Part shown: in pieces, positions 11,816 to 24,474 of the stretch
Layout of the letters: each line of letters opens with the position of its first letter
Numbering within the stretch: position 1 is the first letter of the stretch
NCBI RefSeq assembly: GCF_031143425.1
Contig: NC_090451.1
Coordinates: 665,942,508 to 666,006,507, forward strand
Reading direction: 5' to 3'
DNA length: 64,000 bases
From: Pleurodeles waltl
Taxonomy: Eukaryota > Chordata > Amphibia > Caudata > Salamandridae
Program-made: the position numbers and the translations under genes
Notes under the pieces: generated by a model
What the model saw: the letters and a program-made list of their open reading frames with translations, nothing else
Databases searched by the model: none
Told to the model about the DNA's origin: nothing

Positions 11816-12935
11816 TGACACTCTCCCTTTGACTCATTTGTTGCCTCTCGGTGTCCCTGCCACGAGGTAGCCACAGACTATATTTCTGGTAACGTCTTAC
11901 ACTCCGCTGGCCTGCGGTTTATTGGTGCATGTTAAAAGGTGCTGACGCTGCGGTTACTTCTCGACCTTTGACTGCTTCTCCCTCCACAGTGACCCCGTCG
12001 TCTTGCTATGTGCAAACCACTAGCTCGGGGGCCTCCGCAAGTTTAGGAGGAACATAATACCCACTCCTGAGTGGTGAACTTGGTCCGCCGCCTAGTAACG
12101 TGGCGTCTTAAAATCAAGGAGCCTGTGCCTAATGAATTCCCATCCCATGTTCCTGTAGAATTTGCTCCTGGGTATGTTGTTTCCTTCTGAATTGCTTCAC
12201 CACGCCGTGGTTTTCCGTCCCTTTCAATTAAAAATGGGTAAAGATTTGTGACCACAACACGTCTGTGGATCACACCTTCTGGCCGCTTCAGTCAGACCAG
12301 TTTTCATGTCTAGTAGAAGCATTGACCTGCCTAGAGTTGGGAGGCTGTTGCCCCCCAAGTGAATCACTATCGCAGCTGGGGTCCCCCTCTTGACTACAAT
12401 GCTGTGCCCACTACTGGCAACAGCTGGGCCCGCCTCATCCCCGCCTTCTTACCCAGTCAGGCCAGGTTTTTGCTATTTAGCACATCTCTGAACTGTTTCC
12501 GCAAATTTGCCCATCTTTTTTTATTTTTTTTTCATATGCTATTTGTCTCAGCTGGGGTTTTGTTGACTTTCCACCTCGAGATTTTACAAGTTCACATAAA
12601 TCATAATTTTTAACACATTCATTAAGAACTGAGATTTTTTTTTTTTTTTCAATTCTAACTTTTGCTTAACTGACAAACACATCTGAAATAAACCAAAAAG
12701 CCAGAGGAGCATGTAAAAATGTGCCATGATTGCGCCATGAGAATGTGCCACCTTGTGGCAGTGAGCTTACCTTCTCATTTGCTGTTTTTCTCTTGCCCAC
12801 GAGACTCCCAAACATCTGGAGTATGGTCCTTTAAGGTCCATGATTATCAAATGAGATCTTGCCATAATGGATGGCACCAGTGCTGTTCTTGGTGCTAAAT
12901 GTTTTTACCAGCATGAACTTGTTAGTTCCTTCTTG
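11816..12935. other. Unassigned DNA
   Basis: No gene is recognised. A poly-T run lies at about 12633-12649. Confidence 0.5.
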
Positions 12936-12939
12936 AACA

Positions 12940-13130
12940 GGAACACAATATGTTCAAGGGGCACCTAGCCTGACGGATGGCTGTACTGTTCCTGCTGAAG
13001 CAAGGTCCAGACTAGTTTGTATATGGCTAGGTCTAACCTGGGGTGCAATGTTGGGCAAAAGAATGATAGATTGGAATGCCAGCCAAAGTGATTGCTAGTG
13101 ATTATACTTATTGCAAGCATTCCTCCCATC
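12940..13130 (+). repeat. SINE-like interspersed repeat, copy 1
   Basis: The blocks AAGGTCCAGACTAGTTTG, TATGGCTAGGTCTAACCTGG, and GCAAGCATTCCTCCCATCA recur in the same order at 27085-27290 and, in part, at 26850-26960 and inverted at 26725-26845. This indicates a short dispersed family. I see no clear Pol III A/B boxes, so the SINE label is tentative. Confidence 0.5.
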
Positions 13131-13139
13131 ACCTTTTGT

Positions 13140-13605
13140 TTGTTTGATGTCACTTCTGACACGCCAGTCACCACTAATATTCACACCCTGGGTCTTAGAT
13201 GTTACATCTGCCTTAGCTAAGATTTGACAGATCTCCACCCCTCATCATTGACATCCCTGCCTAAGGTCACTATTAACCCTCCTGCCTAAAGCCACACTTG
13301 ACGCATTTACTTGACACCAGTGCCTAGGGTCACCCTTAACCTGCCTGCCCAAGGTCACCATTGAGACTCTTTCCTCGTGGCAACATTGACACACGTGCCT
13401 GAGGTCACCATTGACACTCCTGTTTGATGTCACTGCTGACTCTGTCTGAGGTCACGTTGATAATCTACTGCTGAGGTTGTACTTGGGAAACGTGTGAGCT
13501 CACAGACTGCACACGAGTTAGCAGTTGCCATGCAGGTCTGATGTTGAGGATGACACACCTATCTGATATTAAAGCGACCTGTATGAGATTGAAGCTGACA
13601 CATCA
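13140..13605. repeat. Degenerate minisatellite with AGGTCA units
   Basis: Units of roughly 25-45 bp share the theme CCTGCCTAAGGTCACCATTGAC. Exact AGGTCA occurs at 13264, 13352, 13402 and 13449, with GGGTCA at 13328. Unit spacing varies, so the array is decayed. Confidence 0.75.
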
Positions 13606-13615
13606 CCCTGTACAG

Positions 13616-13655
13616 CAGGTGAGCCCGGTGGCAGTAATCGTCACCGGCTCACCTG
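13616..13655. repeat. Near-perfect 14-bp inverted repeat
   Basis: CAGGTGAGCCCGGTG at 13616-13630 pairs with CACCGGCTCACCTG at 13642-13655, with one bulged C and an 11-nt loop. Function unknown. Confidence 0.7.
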
Positions 13656-13659
13656 GGAC

Positions 13660-16600
13660 GAATGAGTTGTTACCCAGCCAGCACCAAGTAGAACTCACTC
13701 CAAAGGCTTTGATTGCTTTTTGATGATGAGAACCAATCCATCTTGTTCTAGTTGGACCTCTGCCAAAACCAAAGACCAGCAACAAGAAGGATCAAAGTGA
13801 ACACACCACAGCCCACAAACAGAAAACATTACAATCAAAGATGGCCAAACCAGTTTAAGAGAACAATAGGGAGCCACCAAGAAGGAGTAGGCCTACTAAC
13901 TGGAAGACACTTCCTACTCCAGAATGTAAGAAACGTTCATATCTGGGACAGAACTCTTGATTCAGAAGACATCGCAATTTGAATAATAGATGTTCTCCGC
14001 TAATAGAAAAACTAAGCCCCAAGCATCAGGGTCATGCGTGCAACAAGATGTGAAAATATTAGATTTCACTGATTCATAGAATCCCTTTTAATGTAAAATC
14101 CCAGCTAGCCCTGGTCAGTAATGCTCAGTCGTCTGTCACACTCTGCATACTGAGAACAGTGAGGCTCAGATGACCAAACTAAGAGACTGGTGTATAGAGT
14201 GGGATTTGTAGGACATCTGTCTAAAGGGGGCAAGTGTTTAATCTGCTACATTACGAATGGATTGAGGTCTATGCACTGTGCATACAGTAACAGTATATAT
14301 GCCGCCCCTTGGCAGATGTTTATGCAGCAGACTCTAAACCTAGCCCTGGTGTATTGATAGCAAAGATGCTGGGTGTGGCTGCTGGTGTGTGAGCTGGTGG
14401 TCCGTGACCTGCCATCCTGTTGCAACCACGAGATGGTTGATGTTTGCTATGGTAATTAAAAACAAAAGTTGACTAGATCATAAACCATTGTTATTTGGCC
14501 TTCGCTCAGCTTTCTGACTTCTTGTATCCAGGGACTATGTGGTATTTGGGGACTACAAATTTGTGGCGAGGGGATTCCCAGCCAGTTTTCTTCCCTGTAC
14601 TGACCGAAGCTGCTCTGCATGACCTGAACATATTCAGACCATGCAACAATTTATTTGTTCATAAAAACTGATCAAGGTGGTGTTGTATATCATTTCCTGC
14701 AGAACGCCCTTTCTTTGGACTTCAAAGCCCGTTCTAAGTTTTAGAGTAAAATAATGAAGATTGTGATTGCATTTCAGTGAGTATGGGCTTGCGTGTGAAA
14801 ACTTACATTTACTTTTATTGCAGACAAATCTACTATGGGTGCTTCCCATTTCGAAAAAATGAACTAAGCTAACCACTTGGGTTAGTTCCCGTTTGTGGTC
14901 TTGTTTAAGCTTCCTGTTCAGGGTGTTCCTTCTACATTTTCTACATTCTGTGCACTCTCTTGTGAGTCCTTCTTTTATGTACCATGTTACTGACTGTTCA
15001 TATAGCAGCCGAGCCTTATAAGACATCGGCAAAGTTTTAACGGTTTAGGAATAATAGCCCGTGCTACAGAATATAGCCATTTCCAACTAGCGAGTAAAGG
15101 ACACTTAAGAGCTAGCCTGTGTTCTCTTATTTTCAACTGATGTTTTTGAAGAGAAGAAAAGCCCCCTTAAAAATGAAAAGACCCCTAAGTGAGAATTTGC
15201 ATTAAGGAATTCTCCAACCTCAAAGGTAGGCACCTCTTACCAAGGACAGAAGATGGTTTTCACAATGATTTCCCTAAGTCTTCTATCTAGGGTTAATACT
15301 GATACCTAGCAGTGTTTTCTAAGCATGTGTGTGGCCTTAGATGCAAGTTTATTCACCGTCCATTACTTTAATGATTGATGCTGATGAGACCTTTGGTGTC
15401 AAGGTGGCTGAGAGCGGGCTCTTTGATATATTGATTGGGATTGTTTTTTAAAACTGACCTTTGACGCTTCAGGCATTTCTGTGGTGAAGGATGCCCTTGA
15501 ACCGTTGTCTGCCTTATCAACTTACCCAGTTGTGATAACAGTTGTGACATTTAAAAAAAAAAAAAACGGTTCTGATTTGAACATTTTAAAAGTTTTGTAT
15601 CCCACCACAATATCCTAAAAAGTCAATACTGAATCCATGATCCTTCCACCCAAACACTGAAAAGCAGCCAAGGAACCTGATGCAAAGCGGAACTCTTTGC
15701 GGTCTCATCCCAAACCCAACATCCAAAAACTGACTAAAGGAACCAGTGCAAAGAGAATAAGTCATATATTTTTGGAGAAAAAATATCTTGTACTGGACAT
15801 GTTCTTTGGATCAGGTGTATCTCTGATGATCCACCCTAGACTCTGTTACTCGCCGTGACTGCTTGAGTCGTAATGCTGTACACCGGGTGTCTCATCCATG
15901 TGCTATTATGTTTGTTGATAACTAAGCTCATTCTCATTTAATGTGGACTCAAACCATACAATGCCATTAAACAGATGTAGAAATGAAATAAAAAATAAGT
16001 TATGGTTTTAAAAGAAAGGTAATATGCGTAGTGCTCAGTAGCATCTTCCATGAATACTTGTAATTTTTCAGGGTGCCAAAAAGAGGTCTGCTTTCCTCTT
16101 ATTTGTATTTTTTTTCCTTTTCAGACACTTGAAAATCATGTTTTTCTAAATGTCTGGCACTGAATAGATCTGGAAGATAAGATTTCTATTTTCAAAACGT
16201 CAGTATATTTTGTTGTCTTGATGCTCATTGCTCTGGATAGCCCAAGTACCAATACTATCGTCACGACCCTCTGCGGTGCTCCTGGTGTCCTGTGCCTTTC
16301 AGTTCTAACTGTTCATTGCCATGGAAACCCTCTGCGTTGCAAATAGCCACAACATTGACCCACTACCTTCTCACTTGGATGACGTGGGAGCCCCAACAAC
16401 ACCATCTTACTGGCCCACAAAGCGTTCTCCAAGTCCTCCGCTTTGGATACTGGTGACTTCTGTAATGCAACAGCGCATTTTTCACCAGTGCAACGTGATG
16501 GGGATTTAACTCACTTACATGGAGATGTGGTTCTGTACAAATGAGCTAACACATTGCCTTTGCTGACGTTCCATGTTGTAGATACAGGTGTGCAGGCAGC

Positions 16601-18170
16601 CCAGCTTCATGGCATGTATTTTGATCCAGATTGCCCCATTTATGCATTTAAAATAGAGCTTCCATGGTTCACTTTGAATTAGTCATCGCTTGTGGTCTCC
16701 ACTGTGATGTTTATGCCTCCATCTGATCCACAACTGACACTTTCACAGAGATGTCACAGCCATACTAATACCCTCTTGTGATGGAATCCCTGATGATTGA
16801 TGTACCACTTAAACCTAAAAAATAGTGACCAAACCATGCCACCCTACCTTTTGGCCCATCCAGCATTGCACAGGTTCTCTAATGGTGCTCCCGCCATCTT
16901 GAGAAGTTGGGGAACTTGAGATCAAACTACCCAGTACCTCTGGGATTGGCAGAGGAGGTCTTTTCAATGCGTTATGTACATGGCAGTCAATACATCCAAT
17001 TCTACATGAGGCCTTAAGGAGCCTGGAGGCTATCTGTGCTCCCACCTCTGAGAAGTCCACATTACACCTCTTGATGCACCATGCTTCTTCTCTTCTGTAT
17101 CACGTAGTTTTTAGCATTTCTGTCTGCTTACATCGCTCAGCATGCTGAACAGAGATGTTAGCACAAAATGACGCAAGATGGGAGCTTACAACACACAAAT
17201 TTGAACTCTAAAATGTTCACTGTCTTATGCACCTTAAGCAGTGGGGCAATGTGACTTAAAGTAGCGGGCATGGATATGTGCAACCTGTTTTAGCCACCAA
17301 TATGGTTCCTCAGAGTATTGGCGACTTCATGTTGAGTTCTAGGTTGCATGCATGCCATGGAAAGAATGATCCCTATTTCTAGGTCAAGCAACTGTAACAA
17401 CCTTATATTAGCTGATCCTTTACTGGAGACTTGTAACAAAAAGTGCATTTGTTTTGCAATGGACAATTGCTTCCCCGTCTCTTGCTTCTGGGGGTGCTTC
17501 TGTATTACTAAAGATGTCTGTGCGGCCACTTCTTTAACACGGTTCTTGTCGGTCCACATATTGCAACATGAGTGGATGTTACCTAATTTGCATCCCATGC
17601 ACACGAGGGACACTTTGCGTTTGTGCCCACTCTTTATTACAGACGGAGGTGCGCCTGCAATAGATATACATCAAGTATGTGCCAACTAGAGATGGCGTAT
17701 AGTCAGCACCCCTCAACACCGCAGTCCCACATGATGCGGACATTGCAGACCCTTTAAAACCAGGCCTGGCCGCCTCCTAGGATTGCTGGAAGCGAGGTTT
17801 GAATTCGTGGCTCTGCCTTTCACAAACGCGTTCCCTCCGCACAGATGCGACCTGTCAGCGTTTGTGTCTGCACTGAGGAAAACACATTTTTCTGCAATCA
17901 GACGCTCTGTCCCTTGTGTGCACGTTCTGAGATGTCTCAATAAACACATCTTAGATGATGCTGTTAACTATACACGACATCCATATGCTGGGCGCAGCTG
18001 TACCTTTTTCGACAGATTCTGACACATCACTTTGGAACTTGAAAGCAGTGTGACAGGTGTGCGAAGCGGGAGATAGTGGCGCTGTTAAGTGCAAGGGAAT
18101 CTGAAACTTACCTCTTTAGTCTTCTTGTGTGGAACATTTCCTCTTCTCTGCATTTGATTCAGTTTATTTC
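13660..18170. other. Unassigned intergenic DNA
   Basis: No gene, RNA gene or complete element recognised over 4.5 kb. A poly-A run lies at about 15553-15566. Open frames are short and without domain motifs. Confidence 0.5.
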
Positions 18171-18177
18171 ATTTTTT

Positions 18178-18365
18178 CCTTCACTGGGAGCTGCCTTCAC
18201 TGCAGTGATATCACACTGCAAGCTGCGTTACAGCTCGGGAGAAGGTTTCACTGCAGTGTGGGACAGAGAGATCTATGCTCACTACAGTGACATCTCATTA
18301 GTGATGTAACACTGAGAGCTGCCTTCACGACACTAATACCACACTCAAAGCTGCCTTCTTTACAT
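18178..18365. repeat. Degenerate tandem repeat (GAGCTGCCTTCAC units)
   Basis: The motif AGCTGCCTTCACTGCAGTGATATCACACT recurs in drifting form at about 18187, 18221, 18245, 18330 and 18350. This is consistent with a short, old minisatellite. Confidence 0.5.
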
Positions 18366-20210
18366 GGACAACGCATTATGGGTTGGCGCTAAGTGTACCT
18401 CCTGACAGCTTTCTTGCATGTCTGTATTGTGGGCACAAGCAAAAGGGGTTCTGACATTTGCATGAAGCCATGTCCCTATGCAAAAGTGGGCTAATAGAAT
18501 AGATCTCACAGAAAGCCTAATGCATAGATCTGCAGCCCCCTCTGTGATACTAGAGTGCCACAAGGGAGTGTAAAAGTGGTCACAAATGCCCTTTATTTAA
18601 TATGGCCACGTAAGTGAAGAACCGTATTCTGCAGCTAACCCTGTATAATGTTAAGGCCTAGATCCAGTGGGGAAACTCTGCAAAAGGAACATGGTGTCTG
18701 GCCACCATAATGCATGAGATGTGCTGACCAAGACCTTAGAGGTACCTCTGCGACAGGCTTCCTTTTGAGGGATCACCAATCTCAGGTACCTCTGTATACG
18801 GTGCAGGGGTAATGAACCAATGACATTCCTCTGGTTACCTCTGATGCAAATGGAGGAGGATGCTGGGACTCTGTGGTTAGCTTTGCAAGTGGAACTCTTC
18901 ATAAGTAAAGTCCCCACTCACAAACCCTCAATGTAGGGGGACTAGCCCGTGGAATCATCTGGACCAAAACGCGGATCTGGTGTATGCAATTCAAATCAAA
19001 TAAAAAAAAATGTTGTCCTAGGTTGTTGATTGTTTGTGCTGAAACTAAAAGTGGAGTTGTCTCATGTAAGCTACCACCATGAGCTACTAGGTGACAATCT
19101 CGCTGGCTACATCTTCTCATCATTGGCGGTGCTCCTTAATGCAAGATTACAACCCAGAAAACCATCACCTTCAGTCGCTATTTCATCAAACACCTGGGGA
19201 GGGGGACACAACACATACATGTCCCTTCAATACCACCCTGGAAGTAATGTGTGTCAAGGCCTCAAAAGCTCAAGTGCACAGCTAATCTCGTAATAAAAAA
19301 TGTGGACAGAGAACAATTGTAATAGTCCAGACCCTGGTACATGGTTAAAAGCAGAATCGCATGTTCAGACCAGTAATACTGAAAGGGCAACAAAGAGGGG
19401 TTTTGTTAGTATGCCTATTTGAGTGGAGGGCTCCCCTTTTTTTTCCCTTTATATCTAAGAGCCTCTTTTGTGTAAGACCTTTGCAAGATGCACCGAAGGG
19501 TTGTTGTAACCTTTTACTTTTGTTTCTGTGAAGGTTGCGTGGTTCTTAAGTAACTGTTGAAGCCGCCTGACTTTTTATAACCGATCATGTGTACACAACA
19601 TGCAATCGCATTTCATACACGCTTACAGAGGTGCCTGTATTTCCACCCTCTTTACTTGGACAGCTTGCAAGGCAAATACGTGTTTTTATTATGGGTCAGC
19701 AATAACTCTGCCCATAATATTGACTAACAATATATCAAGGTAAATATATGTAGGTATATATAGATCCTGTTCTTGCCTCCATATCTACGTAACTGGAAGG
19801 TAATACAAACTTAATAAAGTGGTAGAACGCCCCCTTCTTGCAAGACACCCGAAAATACACTTGTCCCCAAATAGCTGAAGAATGGCGTTATGCGATGTGC
19901 ACCGTTTGACAGAGGCGTGAGCTGACGCTGCCGCCATCAGAAGGATGTGACAACACCAACCGCACGCTTCCGGTTCTAAGAGTCGGTGAGAGGTAGCGTG
20001 ACACATACACAGCTGTGAAAGAACGACATATTTCACAAGACACAAGTTTCTGCTTGTGGCAATTATGCTGGGGTGGCCCTTGTGGCACTAATGAGTCCGA
20101 AACTCCGCCATCTCTTATGCGGACAACACATCTCAACCAAGCATATACAAATAACTCTAAATCCCCGTGAAACTAAAGAGAATTGGCTCGTTTCCTGCAA
20201 TGGATGGAAG
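18366..20210. other. Unassigned DNA with short GGTACCTCTG repeats
   Basis: No gene recognised. GGTACCTCTG or a close variant occurs at about 18740, 18785 and 18833, suggesting another decayed tandem array. Confidence 0.45.
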
Positions 20211-20214
20211 TGTC

Positions 20215-20770
20215 TCAGTAACTCCCTGAAGTCGGCACAGGGGACACGAAGCAGACCGTCCCACTCCCACTGGGGCGAGGCCGGGCTGAGGGGCTCTCCT
20301 GAGGGAGGGCTGCGCCTCGATGGTGCTCGGGAGGTGTGGGGCCAGGCACAGCCTCCGACAAGACCAGGCAGCCCCCGCCGGGAGGAATCCAGGAGACATT
20401 CTGGAGAGCAGGGAGCGTGCCCCGGCACGAGAGCGCCCGCAGGGCCCCCCCACACGCGTGACGGCGGGGGCCGACCCGTGGTGAATGAAGCCGGCACTGC
20501 ACACAACACGTGCATCCACACGACTACAGGGGCCTGCAGCACCCGCGCCACTTGCGGTGAATGAAGCTGCCTAAACGCACGACACATCCAGATGTTGATG
20601 GCAGATGCGCACGTGCAGATGGGGTGGTATCACTGATGCAGCAGGTGCAGTGGCACCAGGGTCCAGGCCGGCTGGACCCCGGGTATGCCTGTCTCCAGGC
20701 CCTCGTGGCCACACGCGGGCCCATTTTCCGTCTTCCCTTTGGAACCACTGAAGCCTTGGGATGCCACTGA
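20215..20770. other. CpG-rich, GC-rich segment
   Basis: This part is strikingly GC-rich with many CpG dinucleotides compared with its surroundings. Both strands have open frames of 95-174 codons, which is expected from composition. It could be a CpG island or promoter of an undetected gene, or a GC-rich repeat. I see no TATA box, recognisable coding domain or consensus splice pair that would settle it. Confidence 0.4.
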
Positions 20771-20814
20771 GTGCGGGGTCTGCGACCACCACACGCGCCC
20801 CCTCAGGGACCGCT

Positions 20815-21140
20815 GCTTCTACACACGACAAGCACATTCATGTCAGGCACACGGGTGCGGGACCAGCAACACACGCAGCGTGTGTCAGTATACATGGGCA
20901 CACAAACAGACCATGCGTGTTCCTGCCAGACACGTGTAGTGCCATGCACTCACCTACATACACATTACATGTCATACACGCACCGCCGAGCCACATTCAC
21001 GTCAGGTATGTGACTGAGTGATCTTGGAACCACGTACACAAAGAGCACAACCACATTCGTGTCAGATACTCCTGCAGAAGACACACTACCCCCGCTACAA
21101 TGTGCATGACGGACACACACAGACACACCGCACCCCTCTG
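20815..21140. repeat. Degenerate tandem repeat (CACATTCRTGTCAG units)
   Basis: CACATTCATGTCAGGCACAC at about 20833, CACATTCACGTCAGGTA at about 20992 and CACATTCGTGTCAGATA at about 21050 are related copies separated by CA/CG-rich sequence. Unit length is uneven. Confidence 0.55.
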
Positions 21141-21144
21141 CCTC

Positions 21145-22402
21145 CCCCACGAGGAGCTACAAATCTATAAAACTCCAGAAACACACCACATACAAACATA
21201 GGCAGGGGTGTTCAGCAGCCCGTGCACGCCCACGCAGTGTGGACACGGGTACTCGTGTTAACGCACTCTTACATTTCATCTGGTTTTCAACCCAGTCTTT
21301 GAGCTGGCGCCTTTGAACGAATAAGAGTTGTTTAAGTTGTCGGTGGCACATTTGTCGGCGAAAATCAAAATCCGTTTTGGCCTTAATGTGAAAAAGAACG
21401 AAACGTTTTGTTTTAGTATATCTGTTTATAAATTAATAAACACTATTTATGTGACCTTTTATGGAGAAGACACAAGACCAATCCGGTGTCAGATATCCAT
21501 GTGTACGAAAAAAGTTACAGATTTGTAAATTCAGGAGAAAAAAGCTAGAAGGCGCTACATTTACAGGTAACTAACTGCAGGTAACATCGCAAACGGTAAT
21601 AACCCAGAGCTGGAAAGTTCCCTGGAGGCTAAAGGTGCATAAAGAGTTTATAAATCAAATGAAAGATGAAACATGAGCAGGCTACTGGAATTCTGCCGCA
21701 GCGGACGGCCAACTCCTGCCGCATCCCGCCCGGTTGAGTGAATTAAAAGGCAAATAAAAAGGTACATTATGTGGCAAAATGCAACTTGTTTTCCTGAAGT
21801 ATTAGTTCTTAACATTGTCATCTGAAGACAAATTAATAAATTTTTCACCAAAAATATCACCTTGTTAGTACCAATTTAACACCTGATTATGGCATTAAGC
21901 AACTAAGAGGTGAGCAGTTAACTTTTGTTGCCACCACTGGCACAGATAGCACGTTAACTCTCCGTGCGAGCTAGAAATGTATATTTTTGATGAAATCTGC
22001 AAACTACGCAACATGTGGTGGTTTCGTGTAGGTGCATTAAGACCATAATTATGCGGAAACACAAACTGTTCTTGTGCCCTTGAACGTAAGTCAAGATCGA
22101 CCCGTAGGTAATGAAGCAGTGAGGTGGTTGCTCACAACCACTTGCTGGAAAGGTAAAAAGATGGATTTATTCTTAGAGAGGGCGAGAGAGTTCTAGATCG
22201 TAGACCCTGCACCCCTAAGAAGGCCTGTCCAGAGAAGCGGTTGTTTTTAAAGGCTGGCATCGCCAGAAGAGGGGCTTAAGGCTTCGGGGGAGCAGGTACC
22301 TCCAGATTTTGTTTTAGTCTACTCTGAAAAGAACCAGGCTTCGTAGACCTTCTGTTCCTCCCTTTGAGGACTTATCCTTAAAGGGGAATTCCAGTGTAGA
22401 AT
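21145..22402. other. Unassigned DNA
   Basis: No gene or mobile element recognised. Confidence 0.5.
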
Positions 22403-22405
22403 TAA

Positions 22406-23972
22406 GGGGCATATTTATACTCTGTTTGCACCGAATTAGTGTCATTTTTTTTAACTCTAATTCGGTGCAAAACTAACTCCATATTTATACTTTGGTGCTA
22501 GACCCCTCTAGCACCAAATTTATGGAGTTAAAGTCATTTTTTGAAAGTGGAGACCTACTTTGCCTTAATGAGATGCAAGGTAGGCGTTCCTGTGCAAAAA
22601 ATGACTCTATGACCTTAACGCCATATTTAGGGGCATATTTATACTCTGCGGCATATTTATACTCTGTTTGCACCGAATTAGTGTCATTTTTTTTTAACTC
22701 TAATTCGGTGCAAAACTAACTCCATATTTATACTTTGGTGCTAGACCCATCTAGCACCAAGGCCCTGATTGAAACTTATTTTGCACCACATTAACGTCAT
22801 TTTATGACACAAAAGTGGTGCAAACTTACAAAATATTGGCCCTTATTTATACTTTTTGCTGCAAAACTGCACTAACTCAGTTTTGCACCAAAAAGTTTAG
22901 GACCGGCTTGCACCATTTCTGTGCACTAGCCGGGCACCATATTTATGGAATGGTGCAAGCCGGTGCAAAGGGTAGGCTAGAGTTAAAAAAAATGACTTTA
23001 GTTGGGTGGGGCTGGCAGTATAGAAGAAGAGGGTTTAGCACCAAAAAATGGCTTTAGGCAGGTTAGAGTGAAAAAAAATGACTCTAACCAGATTAGCGTC
23101 ATTTTATGGTGCTAAACCTACCATGCCACATGACTCCTGCCTTAGAAAAGGCAGGAGTCATGCCCACCACCCCAGTGGCCAGCACAGAGGACAGGGGTCC
23201 CCTGGGCATGGCCATTGCACCCGGCGCCATGTATGGGGGCCCATTTCAGGGCCCCCTATGGCACTTTAAAAAATAAAATGCACTTACCTGTACTTACCTG
23301 GGATGGGGTCCCCCATCCTCACAGTCCCTCTAGTGTGGGTGGGGGTGCCCCTAGGGCCTAGGGAGGGCACCTCTGGGCTTATTCCATGGTGTTCCACCAT
23401 GGAAATAGGGCCACAGGTCCCCTAACACCTGCCCTGACCCAGGTCTTAAAAAATGGGGCAAAGCAAGCTTTGCCCCATTTTTTGACCCCTCCTCCCTCCC
23501 TTGCACCATTTTTACATGGGAGTATAAATATGGTGTTAAGGCCATAGAGTCATTTTTTTGCACGGGAACGCCTACCTTGCATCTCATTAAGGCAAGGTAG
23601 GTTTCCACTTCCAAGAAATGACTTTAACTCCATAAATTTGGTGCTAGACGGGTCTAGCACCAAAGTATAAATATGGAGTTAGTTTTGCACTGAATTAGAG
23701 TAAACAAAAGATGACGCTAATTCAGTGCAAACAGAGTATAAATATGCCCCTTAGCGTCAAAAAATGATGCTAATCTGGTCAGAATCATTTATTTTGACTC
23801 AAAACTGTCTAACGTCATTTTTTTTTAAGCTAGCCTACCCTTTGCACCGGCTTGCACCATTCCATAAATATGGTGCCCAGCTGGTGCTAAAAAATGGTGC
23901 AAGCCGGTGCAAAACTTTTTGGGGCAAAACTGCCTTAGTGCAGTTTTGCACCAAAAAGTATAAATAAGGCCC
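22406..23972 (+). mobile_element. Nested Harbinger-like composite (outer element)
   Basis: The outer ends are GGGGCATATTTATAC (22406) and GTATAAATAAGGCCC (to 23972), flanked by TAA at 22403-22405 and 23973-23975, the same end and target pattern as copy A at 571-1437. Its left terminal segment of about 110 bp is repeated directly at 22650-22760. A palindrome like the 130-bp MITE lies at 22762-22852, and a nearly full-length element in the opposite orientation occupies 22848-23750. The arrangement fits insertion of one copy into another with local duplication. Confidence 0.78.
22848..23750 (-). mobile_element. Non-autonomous Harbinger-like element, copy B (inner)
   Basis: The segment reads GGCCCTTATTTATAC at the left and GTATAAATATGCCCC at the right, and is followed by TTA. 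Its 903 bp match the plan of the 917-bp copy at 31556-32472: a subterminal palindrome, a block with AGGAGTCATGCCC, GGGCATGGCCATTG, paired ACTTACCTG motifs (about 23280-23300) and a GC-rich block. It is related to copy A in reverse. The left flank does not show a clean TTA, probably because it landed in, or recombined with, a related element. Confidence 0.72.
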
Positions 23973-23975
23973 TAA

Positions 23976-24470
23976 ATGTATTTACCTAGTCCTGCAACGC
24001 TGACCTCACCAGCAATAAGTATTCTAGAATTTCGCTTTGTTTGATGACGTCCCCTGTGACATTGTCCACCATATCACCCCTTTAATAGTGTCTTATGTTT
24101 CAATAGTAGCAGCTGCCAACTTCTGAAGCTCGATACATGGCGCTTTAAGGCACAAAGCTCATCGATGGGCTTAGGGGAACTCATTCTCTGTTTCGAGGAA
24201 CACTAACAAGGCCGCGGTTCTGAGAACCAGGAGTGAAAAGGCTGCCAAAGGTGGACCAGGAAAGCAGCCACCCAAAAAGAATAAAACGAAAACACTCTCA
24301 CCAAACTATCTCGATTCGCCTAACCGAGAAGGAACCACTTTCGCGAAGCTTGGAGTGAATCTGGTCCGAAAGCGAAATCCCCCCACCCCCGGGCGGATTT
24401 CGCGAGTTTCTTGTTGTAGCGGAAAGCTTTACGCACACAGCTCTTCACACTGCTTGACATGATGGTAGGT
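23976..24470. other. Unassigned DNA
   Basis: No feature recognised. Confidence 0.5.
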
Positions 24471-24474
24471 TGGG

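Noticed and set aside
11230..11874. Four overlapping frames of about 105 codons rich in His, Thr and Leu
   Set aside because: They arise from the GAGTG-type minisatellite and are open in several frames at once.
15381..15388. CTGATGAG at 15381, and similar motifs at 27443 and 57241, as hammerhead cores
   Set aside because: None has a downstream GAAA and matching stems at a suitable distance.
20063..20587. 174-codon - strand frame
   Set aside because: It lies in a GC-rich segment with open frames on both strands, and has no recognisable domain or start context.
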